This document shows positions 46,257 through 54,900 of a stretch of DNA of 64,000 bases, one piece after another. Source of the stretch: JABDEZ01 sp965276955 (GTDB taxonomy: Bacteria; Bacteroidota; Bacteroidia; Chitinophagales; Chitinophagaceae); contig CBDIBP010000024.1 of NCBI GenBank assembly GCA_965276955.1, positions 1 through 64,000 on the forward strand, written 5' to 3'. A model generated the notes under the pieces. It worked only from the letters and a program-made list of their open reading frames with translations, did no database searches and was not told the origin of the DNA. The number at the start of each line of letters is the position of its first letter. Position 1 is the first letter of the stretch. The translations under genes were made by a program, and so were the position numbers.

Positions 46257-46661
46257 ATGAAAAAGATAATTCTCACAACTGCAATTATTGGGATGATATC
46301 GACGGCAGGCTTTGCACAGATACAAGCGGGTACCAATACCAACAGCAACACGGGCAATACCAATTCGAATGCCCAGCAGCAAAACAACACACTAAGCCCG
46401 CTACCTGTAAATAACCAACCACCGCTGCCACAAAACACCACAAACAGTCGCAGCTCATCGCTTACCAATAGCAATGTGGCACCTACAGGTACCAACTACC
46501 CCAGCAGCCACATTCGCAACACACAGCGCACCAACTCCAACAGCCTGAACCCGAACAATACCAACAACACTACTCCGCAAAGCACCAATGGGACACTTAA
46601 TAACAATAACGGGACACTTAATAATACCAATAATACAGGAGTACCGGGACAAACGCACTAA
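46257..46661 (+). CDS. Small secreted Asn/Thr-rich protein
   Basis: A 134-residue exported low-complexity protein. The signal peptide is MKKIILTTAIIGMISTAGFAQ. The mature part is dominated by Asn, Thr, Ser, Gln and Pro, with short repeats such as NTNSNTGNTNSN and a near-duplicate GTLNNNN/GTLNNTN at the end. It has no Cys and no known domain; probably disordered. The ATG at 46257 is chosen as the signal peptide start, though the frame is open from 46218. A terminator follows at 46682, so it is a single transcript. Confidence 0.65.
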   Translation: MKKIILTTAIIGMISTAGFAQIQAGTNTNSNTGNTNSNAQQQNNTLSPLPVNNQPPLPQNTTNSRSSSLTNSNVAPTGTNYPSSHIRNTQRTNSNSLNPNNTNNTTPQSTNGTLNNNNGTLNNTNNTGVPGQTH

Positions 46662-46681
46662 CAAGGTGGGTTTGTAATGAG

Positions 46682-46711
46682 ATGCCAGCTACAAGAGCTG
46701 GCATTTTTTTA
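46682..46711 (+). terminator. Rho-independent terminator after the Asn/Thr-rich protein gene
   Basis: ATGCCAGCT pairs with AGCTGGCAT around ACAAG and is followed by TTTTTTT. Confidence 0.92.
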
Positions 46712-46836
46712 TGACAAAGTGTGCATTTATATGGGGAATGAAATAGGCATTTTTCTTTAAGAAAGCTTTAACAGTGCATGGAATGCTTTTTACAAGGTAT
46801 ACAGTGAAAGCTATTATTAACTAAAAAAGAGACACT

Positions 46837-47248
46837 ATGAAAAAGATATTAATAGCGCTGATGGTGATAGGAGTTTCTCATTTCAGTGCTGAAGCGAAAA
46901 CAAAGAAAAATAGTTCTAAGAATCCTAACTATAAGGTATGCCCTGACCAATGGTGCTTACCAGGTTTGTGGTAAAGAAGGCGCTAAAGCAGCATATATGC
47001 AGAGCGACGAGCAAACATGGAGCAGAAGCATGGACCAGCCTACAGCTGACATGAACGTGAACACCGTGAACTCTTACGAAGGTTACTACAGGAAGCACAA
47101 CATCGTAGTATCTGACGAAATGGACAAACCATACAAGGGTGAAGCCAGCCGCCAATATGATGGCCCTGCCAAGAATGAATATCGTAACATGAACTTTGAA
47201 AATACAAGCCAGTATATAGCCCCAAGTTCAGGCAACAATACTAAATAA
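46837..47248 (+). pseudogene. Small secreted protein with KNEYRNMN C-terminal motif, frameshifted as written
   Basis: An ATG at 46837 encodes a signal peptide (MKKILIALMVIGVSHFSAEA), but the frame stops at about 46974. The downstream half is in another frame, to 47248. Removing one C from CCC at 46941-46943 joins them through NPNYKVCLTNGAYQVCGKEG into a protein of 136 residues. The C-terminal 55 residues match the product of 57674-57973: both have KHNI.VSD, then KNEYRNMN, N.., APS and a terminal SK or TK. The two are therefore paralogues of an unknown secreted family. One extra homopolymer base points to a sequence error. A terminator follows at 47281. Confidence 0.7.
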
Positions 47249-47280
47249 AGAGTGTGTGGTGTTTGAATATGTGAAGTGTG

Positions 47281-47307
47281 AAGCTGCCCTTTCGGGCAGC
47301 TTTTTTT
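47281..47307 (+). terminator. Rho-independent terminator after the KNEYRNMN-type gene
   Basis: AAGCTGCCC, TTTC, GGGCAGCTT, then a T-run: a compact 9-bp stem. Confidence 0.92.
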
Positions 47308-47323
47308 ATGTGTAATAATTTAA

Positions 47324-47363
47324 AGGGTCCGTAGCGCCAACTATGGATGGTGCTACGGACCCT
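47324..47363 (-). terminator. Hairpin terminator downstream of the SDR gene
   Basis: AGGGTCCGTAGCGCC pairs with GGTGCTACGGACCCT (one wobble) around a 10-base loop. It faces the minus-strand SDR gene (stop side 47395) and is followed by TTTAAATTATT on that strand. Confidence 0.75.
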
Positions 47364-47394
47364 GTTTAGAAAACTATGACATTGTGGGGTGATA

Positions 47395-48311
47395 TTATGG
47401 GTAGTAAACTCCCGTCACCTGCTCTGCAAAAGTCCACAGTTTGTCAGCAACCGTCTCGTCTAATGCATTCTCTCTAAGAGGTCCTTTGGTGGGGTAGCCA
47501 TGGTATCCGCCACTACTATCTGGCTCATATAAATTGCCACCTGCAGCTTCCGGAGCGGTGGCTGCGTACAAAGATGGTAAAGCCCCTTGCCAAGGGTCCA
47601 TTAGTCCCCCGATGCGCGCAACACCTGCCGCGATCTCTTCTTCGCTCATATGGCGGATAAGCTCGGTTCTATTAGCTCCTGGGGCTGCGCTGCTATAGAT
47701 AGCACATTATCACCCTTGCCTCGTATTCTGCGATGCAGTTCCAGCGCCAGCAAGGTATCGGCCAGTTTGCTTTGTGCATACTCACGCATGGGGTCAAGGT
47801 CTTTTTCTGCCCTAAGGTTATCAAAATCTATAACCCCACGTATCGAAGCCATACTGCTGAGCGTAACGATACGCGCACCCGACGTGGCCCTAAGTAAGGG
47901 ATACAAATACCCGGTGAGGGCAAAATGCCCCAAAAAATTCACGCCAAATTGCAACTCGAAGCCCTGTGCTGTTTTAGGTGCCTGGGGTGCATTCTCGCCA
48001 GCGGTCATTACTCCAGCGTTATTGATAAGGATATGCAATTGCTTGTGCCCGCTCAAAAAGGTTTCTGCAAATCGTTTTACTGCATCCAGATCTGCCAGGT
48101 CAAGTATGCCTTTCTCCAGCGTGCCTTTGCCTGGCTGTGCCTGTATACGTGCTATAGCATCTGTTGCTTTTTGCGCGTCCCTGCAGGCCAGCACTACGTG
48201 GGCGCCTGCCTCATATAGCGCAAGCGCGGTCTCAAAACCTACACCCGTATTAGCGCCCGTTACTATTACTTTTTTGCCTGTTTGGTCGGGCATGTTCGCC
48301 TTTGTCCACAT
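47395..48311 (-). pseudogene. Short-chain dehydrogenase/reductase, frameshifted as written
   Basis: An NAD(P)-dependent SDR oxidoreductase, retinol-dehydrogenase-like, in two frames. The first piece has the dinucleotide motif VTGANTGVGFE, the NNAG motif LHILINNAGV and the catalytic Ser and YxxxK (TLSSMAS, then YAQSKLA). It then ends wrongly at SIAAQPQELIEP. In the other frame the sequence continues PGANRTELIRHMSEEEIAAG to 47395. The break is at GGGG 47681-47684 on the plus strand; a change of -2 or +1 there restores a protein of about 304 residues. The ATG at 48311 (MWTKANMPDQTGKK) is preferred. An AraC regulator lies 77 bp upstream on the same strand. Confidence 0.8.
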
Positions 48312-48388
48312 AAGTTTTATTTTATGGTACAAAGCTCCTTCTTAATTATGCAATAGAAGTACTGTTATGAAACCAATAAGTACATAAA

Positions 48389-49294
48389 TCAATCAATGGC
48401 GGGCTGCCGATACTCTTTGGCGTTGGTCTTTGTTCTGGTCTTGAAGAATGAAGAGAAGTGGTTGGGTTCATTAAAGCCGAGGCTAAAGGCTATTTCAGCA
48501 ATGCTCCAGTTGGTAGCCCGCAGCAATACTTTAGCTTCCTGCAGTATACGATTGGCTATAAGTTGCGATGTGGTTTGCCCGGTTATTTCCCGCAGTGCTT
48601 TGTTCAGGTGGTTAACATGCACATTTAAATGGTTAGCAAACTGCGATGGGGTGGTAAGCTGCACCACCTGGTACGGCAGCTCTATAGGGAACTGACGCTC
48701 CAGCAGCTCTGCAAACTGTGCCGTGATACGTTCTGATGCATTGGAGCCCATGGAGAAGGCATTGGTGGCAGGCTGTATCTTTTGCGCTTCGTGTATCACC
48801 TCCAGCAGTTGGTTGCGCAGCAGGTCGTACTTGTATATATAGCTGCCTTGCAGCTCCTGGTGCATCTTTGCAAATAGTGCATTGAACTGTGGTATCTGCT
48901 CCCCGGTAAGTGGTACAACGGCTGCATCTAAGAACTGGAATACAGGGTAATCTTTGATACTGCCGGAGCGGTTGAAAAAAGACTCAGTGAAAATGCACAT
49001 ATACCCCACCTGCTTTTCGCTTATGGTATCCCAGAAGTAAGGGATGGTAGGATTTGTAAATACCAATGCAGTGCCATCTACCTCAATAAAATTATCTGCA
49101 AAGTGCAGTTTATTATGTCCAGTAATGAGGCTCACCTTATAAAAGCTGCGTCGGCTATAAGTGGCTTTTCTTTTGCGCGAAAGAAGAATGTCCTCTATTT
49201 TAAAGACGTTGAAATGGCCTATCACGTGCTGATCGCCACCAACTGGTTTGTTGATGGCGTTATAAAACGTTTGGAGTTCAAGAATAGCTGGCAT
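48389..49294 (-). CDS. AraC family transcriptional regulator
   Basis: A 301-residue regulator with an N-terminal cupin-like sensing domain (about residues 20-170) and a C-terminal pair of helix-turn-helix motifs typical of AraC/XylS. The first is in NHLNVHVNHLNKALREITG, the second in WSIAEIAFSLGFNEPNHFSSFFK, with the conserved tail KTNAKEYR. The SDR gene follows downstream on the same strand, and such AraC-SDR pairs are common in Bacteroidota, so it probably controls that gene in response to a small molecule. The inducer is unknown. Confidence 0.9.
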   Translation of the reverse strand: MPAILELQTFYNAINKPVGGDQHVIGHFNVFKIEDILLSRKRKATYSRRSFYKVSLITGHNKLHFADNFIEVDGTALVFTNPTIPYFWDTISEKQVGYMCIFTESFFNRSGSIKDYPVFQFLDAAVVPLTGEQIPQFNALFAKMHQELQGSYIYKYDLLRNQLLEVIHEAQKIQPATNAFSMGSNASERITAQFAELLERQFPIELPYQVVQLTTPSQFANHLNVHVNHLNKALREITGQTTSQLIANRILQEAKVLLRATNWSIAEIAFSLGFNEPNHFSSFFKTRTKTNAKEYRQPAID

Positions 49295-49428
49295 TAACCA
49301 AAGGTATAAAAATCAAACAATGATAAATGTAAAGGTTGGGGTGGGGATGCACTACCCAGTCAAATTCTTTAAAAGAAAAGACCGGCTGTTAAGACGGCCT
49401 TTGTTGATATGTATAGTGGATAGAAAAC

Positions 49429-50118
49429 TTATTGATTACCAGCGTATCTCTGCACCACCCGGTTAGCATGCCTGGAGAGTTCTTTTACCTGTGGTTTAGG
49501 TTTGGGCGCGGCAGCCACATGGTCTTTAGGGTCGTACAGCATAGCGGTACACAAACAGTTCTTACGGCCTTTTGCGGTAAGTATATCAAAGTTCACACAG
49601 CTTTTGCAACCGGCCCAGAATTCATCATCCTGTGGCAACTCGCTATAGGTAATCGGTTCGTAGCCCAGGTCGCTGTTTATCTTCATCACCGCCAGCCCTG
49701 TTGTAAGGCCAAATATCTTAGCGTTGGGATATTTATCACGGCTCAGATCAAATATTCTTTTCTTCACCATTTTGGCCACACCGGCCTGGCGGTATTGTGG
49801 GGCCACTATAAGGCCTGAGTTCGATACATACTGATCATTGTTCCAGGCGCCTATGTAAGAGAAACCTGCCCAGTTACCATCGGGCGATATCACTATCACT
49901 GCGTTACCTTCATCTATCTTATGTTCCAGGTATTCTGGTGCCCTTTTGGCTATACCCGTACCGCGGGCTATGGCCGATGCATACATCTCATCGCAAATAG
50001 CAGCGGCAAACTTTTTATGATCTTCCTGGGCTATCATGGCTTTAAAGCCACCTGTAAATTCTATTATCATGCCTTTGGCAAGGGGAACATCGAGGGGAAC
50101 ATCTGATACGGCTGACAT
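49429..50118 (-). CDS. GNAT family N-acetyltransferase with C-terminal Cys cluster
   Basis: A 229-residue acetyltransferase. The acetyl-CoA loop is seen as VAPQYRQAGVAKMVKKRIF near residues 106-124. An unusual C-terminal extension carries a Cys cluster, FWAGCKSCVNFDILTAKGRK-type followed by NCLCTAML, that could bind zinc. Similar Cys-containing GNAT proteins precede argG in Bacteroidota arginine biosynthesis clusters; here no arg gene is adjacent, so the role is open. The last 25 residues are Pro/Lys-rich. It stands alone between the AraC gene and the terminator at 50280. Confidence 0.8.
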   Translation of the reverse strand: MSAVSDVPLDVPLAKGMIIEFTGGFKAMIAQEDHKKFAAAICDEMYASAIARGTGIAKRAPEYLEHKIDEGNAVIVISPDGNWAGFSYIGAWNNDQYVSNSGLIVAPQYRQAGVAKMVKKRIFDLSRDKYPNAKIFGLTTGLAVMKINSDLGYEPITYSELPQDDEFWAGCKSCVNFDILTAKGRKNCLCTAMLYDPKDHVAAAPKPKPQVKELSRHANRVVQRYAGNQ

Positions 50119-50279
50119 TTCTATTTGTATTTACCGTAGTAATCCAAAAGCAGTGCCATAAGTGGGGTGTTAACAAAATTTTTTGATTTGCAGGGCACGT
50201 AGGCCTGTTTGTGCACTTCCAATCTTCTGCTACCACCATATGCTTATCAAAATGATAAACCAATAGTATTATATAGAAA

Positions 50280-50312
50280 AAAGTGTGCAGGTTTTACAAA
50301 CCTGCACACTTT
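50280..50312. terminator. Perfect hairpin after the APH-RapZ fusion gene
   Basis: AAAGTGTGCAGGTTT and AAACCTGCACACTTT pair perfectly (15 bp) around TAC, with T-tracts on both strands. It lies 27 bp past the minus-strand stop at 50339. Confidence 0.88.
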
Positions 50313-50338
50313 AAATATCAAATTGTTAGTTTGTCTGT

Positions 50339-51814
50339 CTACTCAGCAGCAGTAGCATCTTCCTTCAGCCACTTGCTTTCGTTCAGGTGGGTCACAGTTA
50401 CAGGTATGTTGTAGCGTGCTTTCAGGTACTTGCCCAGTTGCTCGGCTGCGTATACAGACCGGTGCTGGCCGCCTGTGCAGCCAAAGCCTACACTTAGCTG
50501 CTCAAACCCGCGGCCCAGGTAGTCTTCCACATTCATAGATACCAGCGCGAACACATGGTCCAAAAACTCCAGCATACTACTCTCGGTCTCCAAAAAGTGT
50601 TTCACCTTTTCATCGTTGCCGTTCATGTACTTATAAGCTGCATACCTGCCTGGGTTAAGTATGCCCCTGCAGTCAAATATATAACCCCCGCCATGTGTGC
50701 CCTTATCTTTAGGCATTCCATTCTTATAAGAGAAGCTGGATATGGTGACCGACAGTTTATGGTCTGTATGGGCATTGGTGCGAAGGTATTTCTCCTGCAT
50801 GTCTGGCGATGCTATCTTCTCCAGCAGGTTGCGCATTTCCGGGTACGATGGTATGGACGGATGGTCTGATAAGAACGTTTGCAGGTTCTTTAGCGCAGGG
50901 CCAATGCTGCTTAGGAAGTGCGGTTTATGTTGCAGCAGGCCACGGAAACCGTAACTGCCCAGCACCTGCAGCAAACGCAGCAGCACGAACTGTGCAAAAC
51001 CACGACGAAAATGTATCTCATCCATACGCGGTACATGCAGTGTGCCCAGCGTGGTGATGTAGCCATTCAGCAGGTCCTCTTTCCAGGCCTCTGGCAGTTG
51101 TGCCCTTGCCTGCCACAACAGCGATGCTATATCGTATTGTGGTGGCCCCTGCATGCTGCCCTGGAAGTCTATAAAGTACACATCCTCATCCTGTATCATG
51201 ATGTTGCGGCTCTGGAAGTCGCGGAACATGAGCATCTGCGGCTGTATGCGCCCCAGCTCCTTGCTCATTTCCTCCATCTCGCTTATCAGCAATATCTTGT
51301 CGTAGGGTATGTGCTGCAGATCGGCAAAGTAGTATTTAAAATAAAGGAGATCAGACATGATCGCCTTTTCATTGAACTGGCTGGAGGCGAAACACTGTTT
51401 GTAGTCTGCCTCGCGGCCTGCTATCCACTGCACACGGGCCAGCTGCTCCAGGCTCTTGTGAAAGTACTGTCGCACCTTATCTGTATAGCCTTCTGCCATC
51501 AGCATGTCGAACAGGCTGGTAGTGCCCAGGTCTTGCTGCAGGTACGATCTGCGGTCTTTACTTTTTGAATATACTTCTGCAACCTTTATCTCATGTTTGC
51601 GAAACAGCTCTGTGAAATAAAAGAAAGTATTGTTCTCTGCTACGTTCTGGTTATAAGTGCCAATGGCAGTTGTTTTTCCGTTGGTGAGACGATAATACCT
51701 CCTGTCCGAGCCCGACACTGGTAATGTGTCCACATGCTCGGGCGCTACACCAAAATGCTCTTCAAATAATTTTTCCAGTCCAGCTATTATGTTTACCTGT
51801 TTACCGTTGGTCAT
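50339..51814 (-). CDS. Fusion of APH-type sugar kinase and RapZ C-terminal domain
   Basis: A 491-residue two-domain protein. Residues 1-340 form an aminoglycoside-phosphotransferase-like kinase of the AmgK type: SGSDRRYYRL near 34-43, catalytic MFRDFQSRNIMI with Asp199 and Asn204, and metal Asp216 in FIDFQGSMQGPPQYD. Residues 350-491 match the C-terminal domain of RapZ, with GFGCTGGQHRS at 443-453, the site that binds glucosamine-6-phosphate in the E. coli protein. The P-loop domain of RapZ is absent. AmgK phosphorylates N-acetylmuramate or GlcNAc, so the fusion may join amino-sugar recycling to sensing. The SixA-like gene overlaps its start by 4 bp and LpxH precedes that. Confidence 0.85.
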   Translation of the reverse strand: MTNGKQVNIIAGLEKLFEEHFGVAPEHVDTLPVSGSDRRYYRLTNGKTTAIGTYNQNVAENNTFFYFTELFRKHEIKVAEVYSKSKDRRSYLQQDLGTTSLFDMLMAEGYTDKVRQYFHKSLEQLARVQWIAGREADYKQCFASSQFNEKAIMSDLLYFKYYFADLQHIPYDKILLISEMEEMSKELGRIQPQMLMFRDFQSRNIMIQDEDVYFIDFQGSMQGPPQYDIASLLWQARAQLPEAWKEDLLNGYITTLGTLHVPRMDEIHFRRGFAQFVLLRLLQVLGSYGFRGLLQHKPHFLSSIGPALKNLQTFLSDHPSIPSYPEMRNLLEKIASPDMQEKYLRTNAHTDHKLSVTISSFSYKNGMPKDKGTHGGGYIFDCRGILNPGRYAAYKYMNGNDEKVKHFLETESSMLEFLDHVFALVSMNVEDYLGRGFEQLSVGFGCTGGQHRSVYAAEQLGKYLKARYNIPVTVTHLNESKWLKEDATAAE

Positions 51815-52308
51815 GCTTCTCTATTAGGGTATGAGTATAAAAATACTTGTTTATTGGCTGTGGCGAACTGGTTCCAGTGCTCAGCATCTATATTAATGGC
51901 GGCAATGGCGCCTGTTTGCATATTATCTATTTCAAAACTGGTGAGCCCGTTAAGAAAGTCTGTGATACCCGGATTGTGGGCCACTATCATTATCGTGTGG
52001 TATGCATCATCCGTTTCATATATCACATCTTCAAACTCGGTGGGTGTGCAGTGATATAATTTCTTTACCCATTTTATCTTGTCCTTGTCATATCCTATCA
52101 CTTCTGCTATGCCTTCGGCTGTTTGCCGCGTGCGCCTTGCAGGGCTGGCTATTATAAGGTCGGGTATCAGTTTTTCGCCTTGTAGCTTTTCTGCCATTTC
52201 GGTAGTGTTGCGCAGGCCGCGTATGGTAAGCATACGTTCATAGTCTGTTTGCCCTGGCTCACCCTCATTGGTTTTTGCGTGGCGCATCAGTATCAGTTTT
52301 CTTTGCAT
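51811..52308 (-). CDS. Histidine phosphatase family protein, SixA-like
   Basis: A 165-residue phosphatase. The catalytic His is in LILMRHAKTNEGEPGQTDYE, matching the RHG/RHA motif; the second conserved block is SPARRTRQTAEGIAEV and the second His is in IMIVAHNPGITDFL. SixA-type enzymes remove phosphate from His residues of phosphorelay proteins. It overlaps the APH-RapZ fusion by 4 bp and begins 4 bp after the lpxH stop, so the three are one tight operon. Which substrate it acts on is not known. Confidence 0.88.
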   Translation of the reverse strand: MQRKLILMRHAKTNEGEPGQTDYERMLTIRGLRNTTEMAEKLQGEKLIPDLIIASPARRTRQTAEGIAEVIGYDKDKIKWVKKLYHCTPTEFEDVIYETDDAYHTIMIVAHNPGITDFLNGLTSFEIDNMQTGAIAAINIDAEHWNQFATANKQVFLYSYPNREA

Positions 52309-52312
52309 GGTG

Positions 52313-53083
52313 TCAGCTTGGTCTATAGTATTTTAATTTCAGGTCCTTACCGTCAAATTCGCCATAGCTGTCATAACGCAGCCAGTCGCCCAGGTTCACA
52401 TACAGGCTGTTTTGGGGCAGCAGGTATTCCAGTGCCAGGTGGCGGTGGCCAAATATAAAGTAATCAAAGTGTTTCTCGTTCAGGGTCTCCAGGCAAAACT
52501 GCACCAGCCATTCTTTCTCTGGCCCCAGGAAAGGTTCTTTTTCTTCCTGGTCGCCACCAGTGTGCTTTTCGCCCCTGCGGCTGAACCAGCCTGCCAGGCC
52601 CACACCGGTATCAGGGTGCAGACGCCGGTACATCCATTGCGATACCGGGCTGCGCAATACTTTTTTCAGCATTTTGTATCCATGATCACCGGGGCCCAGA
52701 CCATCGCCATGGCCTATGAAGAAACTTTTGCCATTAAAGGTGCGTTCTATAGGTTGGTGGTGTACGTGTATGTTCAGTTCCTGGTGAAAGTATCCCTTCA
52801 TCCACAGGTCGTGGTTGCCGGTAAAAGCTTCTATATGCATCCCCTTATCGGTAAGCTCTGCCAGCTTGCCCAGGAAACGGGTATAGCCCTTTGGTACAAC
52901 ATTCTTGTATTCGAACCAGGCATCGAACATATCTCCCACCAGGTATATTTGTGCGGCATCTTTACTTACCTCATCCAGCCACTGGCACACCCGCCTTTCG
53001 CGGGCCACACTGGCAGCATGAGTGGGTATACCAAAATGAAAGTCGGAAGCGAAATATATTTTTTTCCCAGCGGGCAGTTCCAT
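52313..53083 (-). CDS. lpxH: UDP-2,3-diacylglucosamine diphosphatase LpxH
   Basis: Cuts UDP-2,3-diacylglucosamine to lipid X in lipid A synthesis, 256 residues. Metal-binding motifs are in order: FASDFHFGIP, VGDMFDAWFEY, FTGNHDLWM, IGHGDGLGPGD and FGHRHLALEY. The GHGDGL block is characteristic of LpxH in this phylum. It heads a tight operon with the SixA-like and APH-RapZ genes. The second relative at 13123-14010 lacks this block, so this copy is the better candidate for the essential lipid A step. Confidence 0.9.
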   Translation of the reverse strand: MELPAGKKIYFASDFHFGIPTHAASVARERRVCQWLDEVSKDAAQIYLVGDMFDAWFEYKNVVPKGYTRFLGKLAELTDKGMHIEAFTGNHDLWMKGYFHQELNIHVHHQPIERTFNGKSFFIGHGDGLGPGDHGYKMLKKVLRSPVSQWMYRRLHPDTGVGLAGWFSRRGEKHTGGDQEEKEPFLGPEKEWLVQFCLETLNEKHFDYFIFGHRHLALEYLLPQNSLYVNLGDWLRYDSYGEFDGKDLKLKYYRPS

Positions 53084-53366
53084 GAAAAACGTGTGGGCTG
53101 CAATTTAGCGTAATTTTAGAAGATAGAAGATGACACGCCCGAAAGTCTGTAATGATATTAGGTATTAACGATGATCGTGAATAGTGATAGAAGGTCAGCA
53201 TTCCCTACTATACAGGTCAATTCCATCTGCTTTATACTTTCGGGCCTCTATATTTCGTCTTGCACACGCTTATTGGCATTAGAATGTGACGGAATGGCAC
53301 TATATTTATTATGGTTTAAAATTTGTCAAGAAAGATACAGGCTCAAAAATTCCTAAAAATAAGTTT
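53084..53366. other. Intergenic region upstream of clpP
   Basis: These 283 bp separate divergent lpxH and clpP. An open frame on the plus strand (53171-53356) is judged non-coding because it has no recognisable sequence or clear start site. No repeat or hairpin stands out. It should hold the clpP promoter, but no convincing TAnnTTTG element was located. Confidence 0.5.
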
Positions 53367-54083
53367 ATGAATCCAAACGAATTCCGGAAGTACGCCATAA
53401 AGCACCATGGCATTAGCAGTTTAGCTTTAGATAGCTATACCGCATCAATAACAAAAACCCCAGTTGGCCTTACTCCATATATCATAGAAGAGCGCCCGAT
53501 GAACGTAGCGCAGATGGACGTATTCAGCCGACTGATGATGGACCGCATCATTTTTCTGGGTGAGGCTATCAACGATTATGTAGCCAACATTGTAACTGCC
53601 CAGTTCCTTTTCCTGGAAAGTACCGACCGTACCCGCGATGTGCAGATGTACATCAACAGCCCGGGTGGTAGCGTATATGCAGGGTTAGGCATCTACGATA
53701 CTATGCAGATCATTAACCCTGATGTATCTACTATATGTACAGGTATAGCAGCATCTATGGCCGCAGTGCTGATGTGCGCGGGCACCAAGGGCAAACGTAC
53801 ATCGCTGAAACACAGCCGTGTAATGATACACCAGCCATTAGGTGGTGCTGAAGGACAGGCCAGCGATATAGAAATAACAGCGCGCGAAATAGGTAAGCTG
53901 AAAAAAGAACTCTACGAGATAATAGCTAACCATAGCGGACAGCCATTTGAAAAAGTAGAAAGAGACAGCGACCGTGATTACTGGATGACCGCTGACGAAG
54001 CTAAAGCATACGGTATGGTAGACGAAGTGCTGCAACGCAACCCACGTAAGAACTACGACGGGCCATCTACCCCAATGAAATAA
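53367..54083 (+). CDS. clpP: ATP-dependent Clp protease proteolytic subunit
   Basis: The tetradecameric serine peptidase used by ClpX and other unfoldases, 238 residues. The catalytic triad is Ser130 in GIAASMAAVLM, His155 in RVMIHQPLGG and Asp204 in ERDSDRDYWM. The fold marker YINSPGGSVYAGLGIYDTM is present. The ATG at 53367 (MNPNEFRKYAIKHHG) is chosen; the open frame upstream to 53286 does not resemble ClpP. The N-terminal 40 residues before EERPMN are a longer leader than in E. coli, as usual for propeptide-bearing forms. A terminator follows at 54104. clpX and tig are not adjacent. Confidence 0.95.
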   Translation: MNPNEFRKYAIKHHGISSLALDSYTASITKTPVGLTPYIIEERPMNVAQMDVFSRLMMDRIIFLGEAINDYVANIVTAQFLFLESTDRTRDVQMYINSPGGSVYAGLGIYDTMQIINPDVSTICTGIAASMAAVLMCAGTKGKRTSLKHSRVMIHQPLGGAEGQASDIEITAREIGKLKKELYEIIANHSGQPFEKVERDSDRDYWMTADEAKAYGMVDEVLQRNPRKNYDGPSTPMK

Positions 54084-54103
54084 ATAGTTTTGTACTAAAT
54101 GAC

Positions 54104-54132
54104 GAACAGGCTGCCCTACAGGCAGCCTGTTC
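54104..54132 (+). terminator. Rho-independent terminator after clpP
   Basis: GAACAGGCTGCC and GGCAGCCTGTTC form a perfect 12-bp stem around CTACA, followed by TGTTT. It separates clpP from the triad beginning at 54226. Confidence 0.85.
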
Positions 54133-54225
54133 TGTTTGGTAGAGAACAGGGGACGACGTGCAAGATCCTTCAATATTCAATAACTTTAATGCTGGTTCAT
54201 ATTTATTAAAAAAAGGAGCGAAATA

Positions 54226-54900
54226 ATGGATGAATATATATCATTCGAGCAAATACCATTTGGGTCGGAAGACTTTGCCAACAATCCGGAATCGAGGTGC
54301 CCGTGCATGCTCCTGTTAGATACTTCGGGCTCGATGGACGGCATGGCGATACGCCAGCTGAACGATGGCATAAGAACGCTGAAAGCTGAACTGGAACAAG
54401 ACCTGCTCGCTACCAAAAGGGTGGAGATAGCTATGATAACTTTTGGTCCGGTGCAACTGGTGTCGGATTTTCAAACGGTAAATAATTTTCATCCCCGGCC
54501 ATTAGTTGCCGATGGCGATACGCCTATCGGTGCAGCCATTGGTATGGGGATAGCCATGGTGAATAAAAGGAAGCAGACCTACAAAGAAAATGGTGTAGGT
54601 TATTACAAGCCATGGATAATACTGATAACTGATGGAGCACCTACCGATAATTGGTCGGCCGCCGCACAGTTGATAAAAGAAGGTGAGACCAAAGGTTCGT
54701 TCGCATTCTTCGCTATAGGGGTTGAGGGCGCAAATATGGATACACTCAGCAGGCTATCTGTACGGTCTCCGCTCAAGCTTAAAGGTTTGATGTTCCGCGA
54801 ATTCTTTTTGTGGCTGTCGTCTTCTATGAAAATGGTATCAAGTAAAAACCCGGGCAATAGTATTACCATGTTGCCGCCATCGGGGTGGGCAGAATTATGA
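54226..54900 (+). CDS. VWA domain protein, TerY-like
   Basis: First gene of a TerY-P-type triad, a 224-residue von Willebrand factor A protein. The metal-ion-dependent adhesion site is complete: DTSGS at residues 32-36, Thr in DGDTPIGAAIG and Asp in LITDGAPTDNW. It is similar to TerY of tellurite-resistance clusters. The stop overlaps the ATG of the phosphatase gene (ATGA at 54897-54900). Known theory on TerY-P (Anantharaman and colleagues) predicts a phosphorylation-controlled complex used in stress or DNA-linked responses. No TerC, TerD or TerZ gene is present here. Confidence 0.88.
   Translation: MDEYISFEQIPFGSEDFANNPESRCPCMLLLDTSGSMDGMAIRQLNDGIRTLKAELEQDLLATKRVEIAMITFGPVQLVSDFQTVNNFHPRPLVADGDTPIGAAIGMGIAMVNKRKQTYKENGVGYYKPWIILITDGAPTDNWSAAAQLIKEGETKGSFAFFAIGVEGANMDTLSRLSVRSPLKLKGLMFREFFLWLSSSMKMVSSKNPGNSITMLPPSGWAEL

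Noticed and set aside
53171..53356. Plus-strand open frame before clpP
   Set aside because: No recognisable domain, low-quality composition and no ribosome-binding context; most likely chance.
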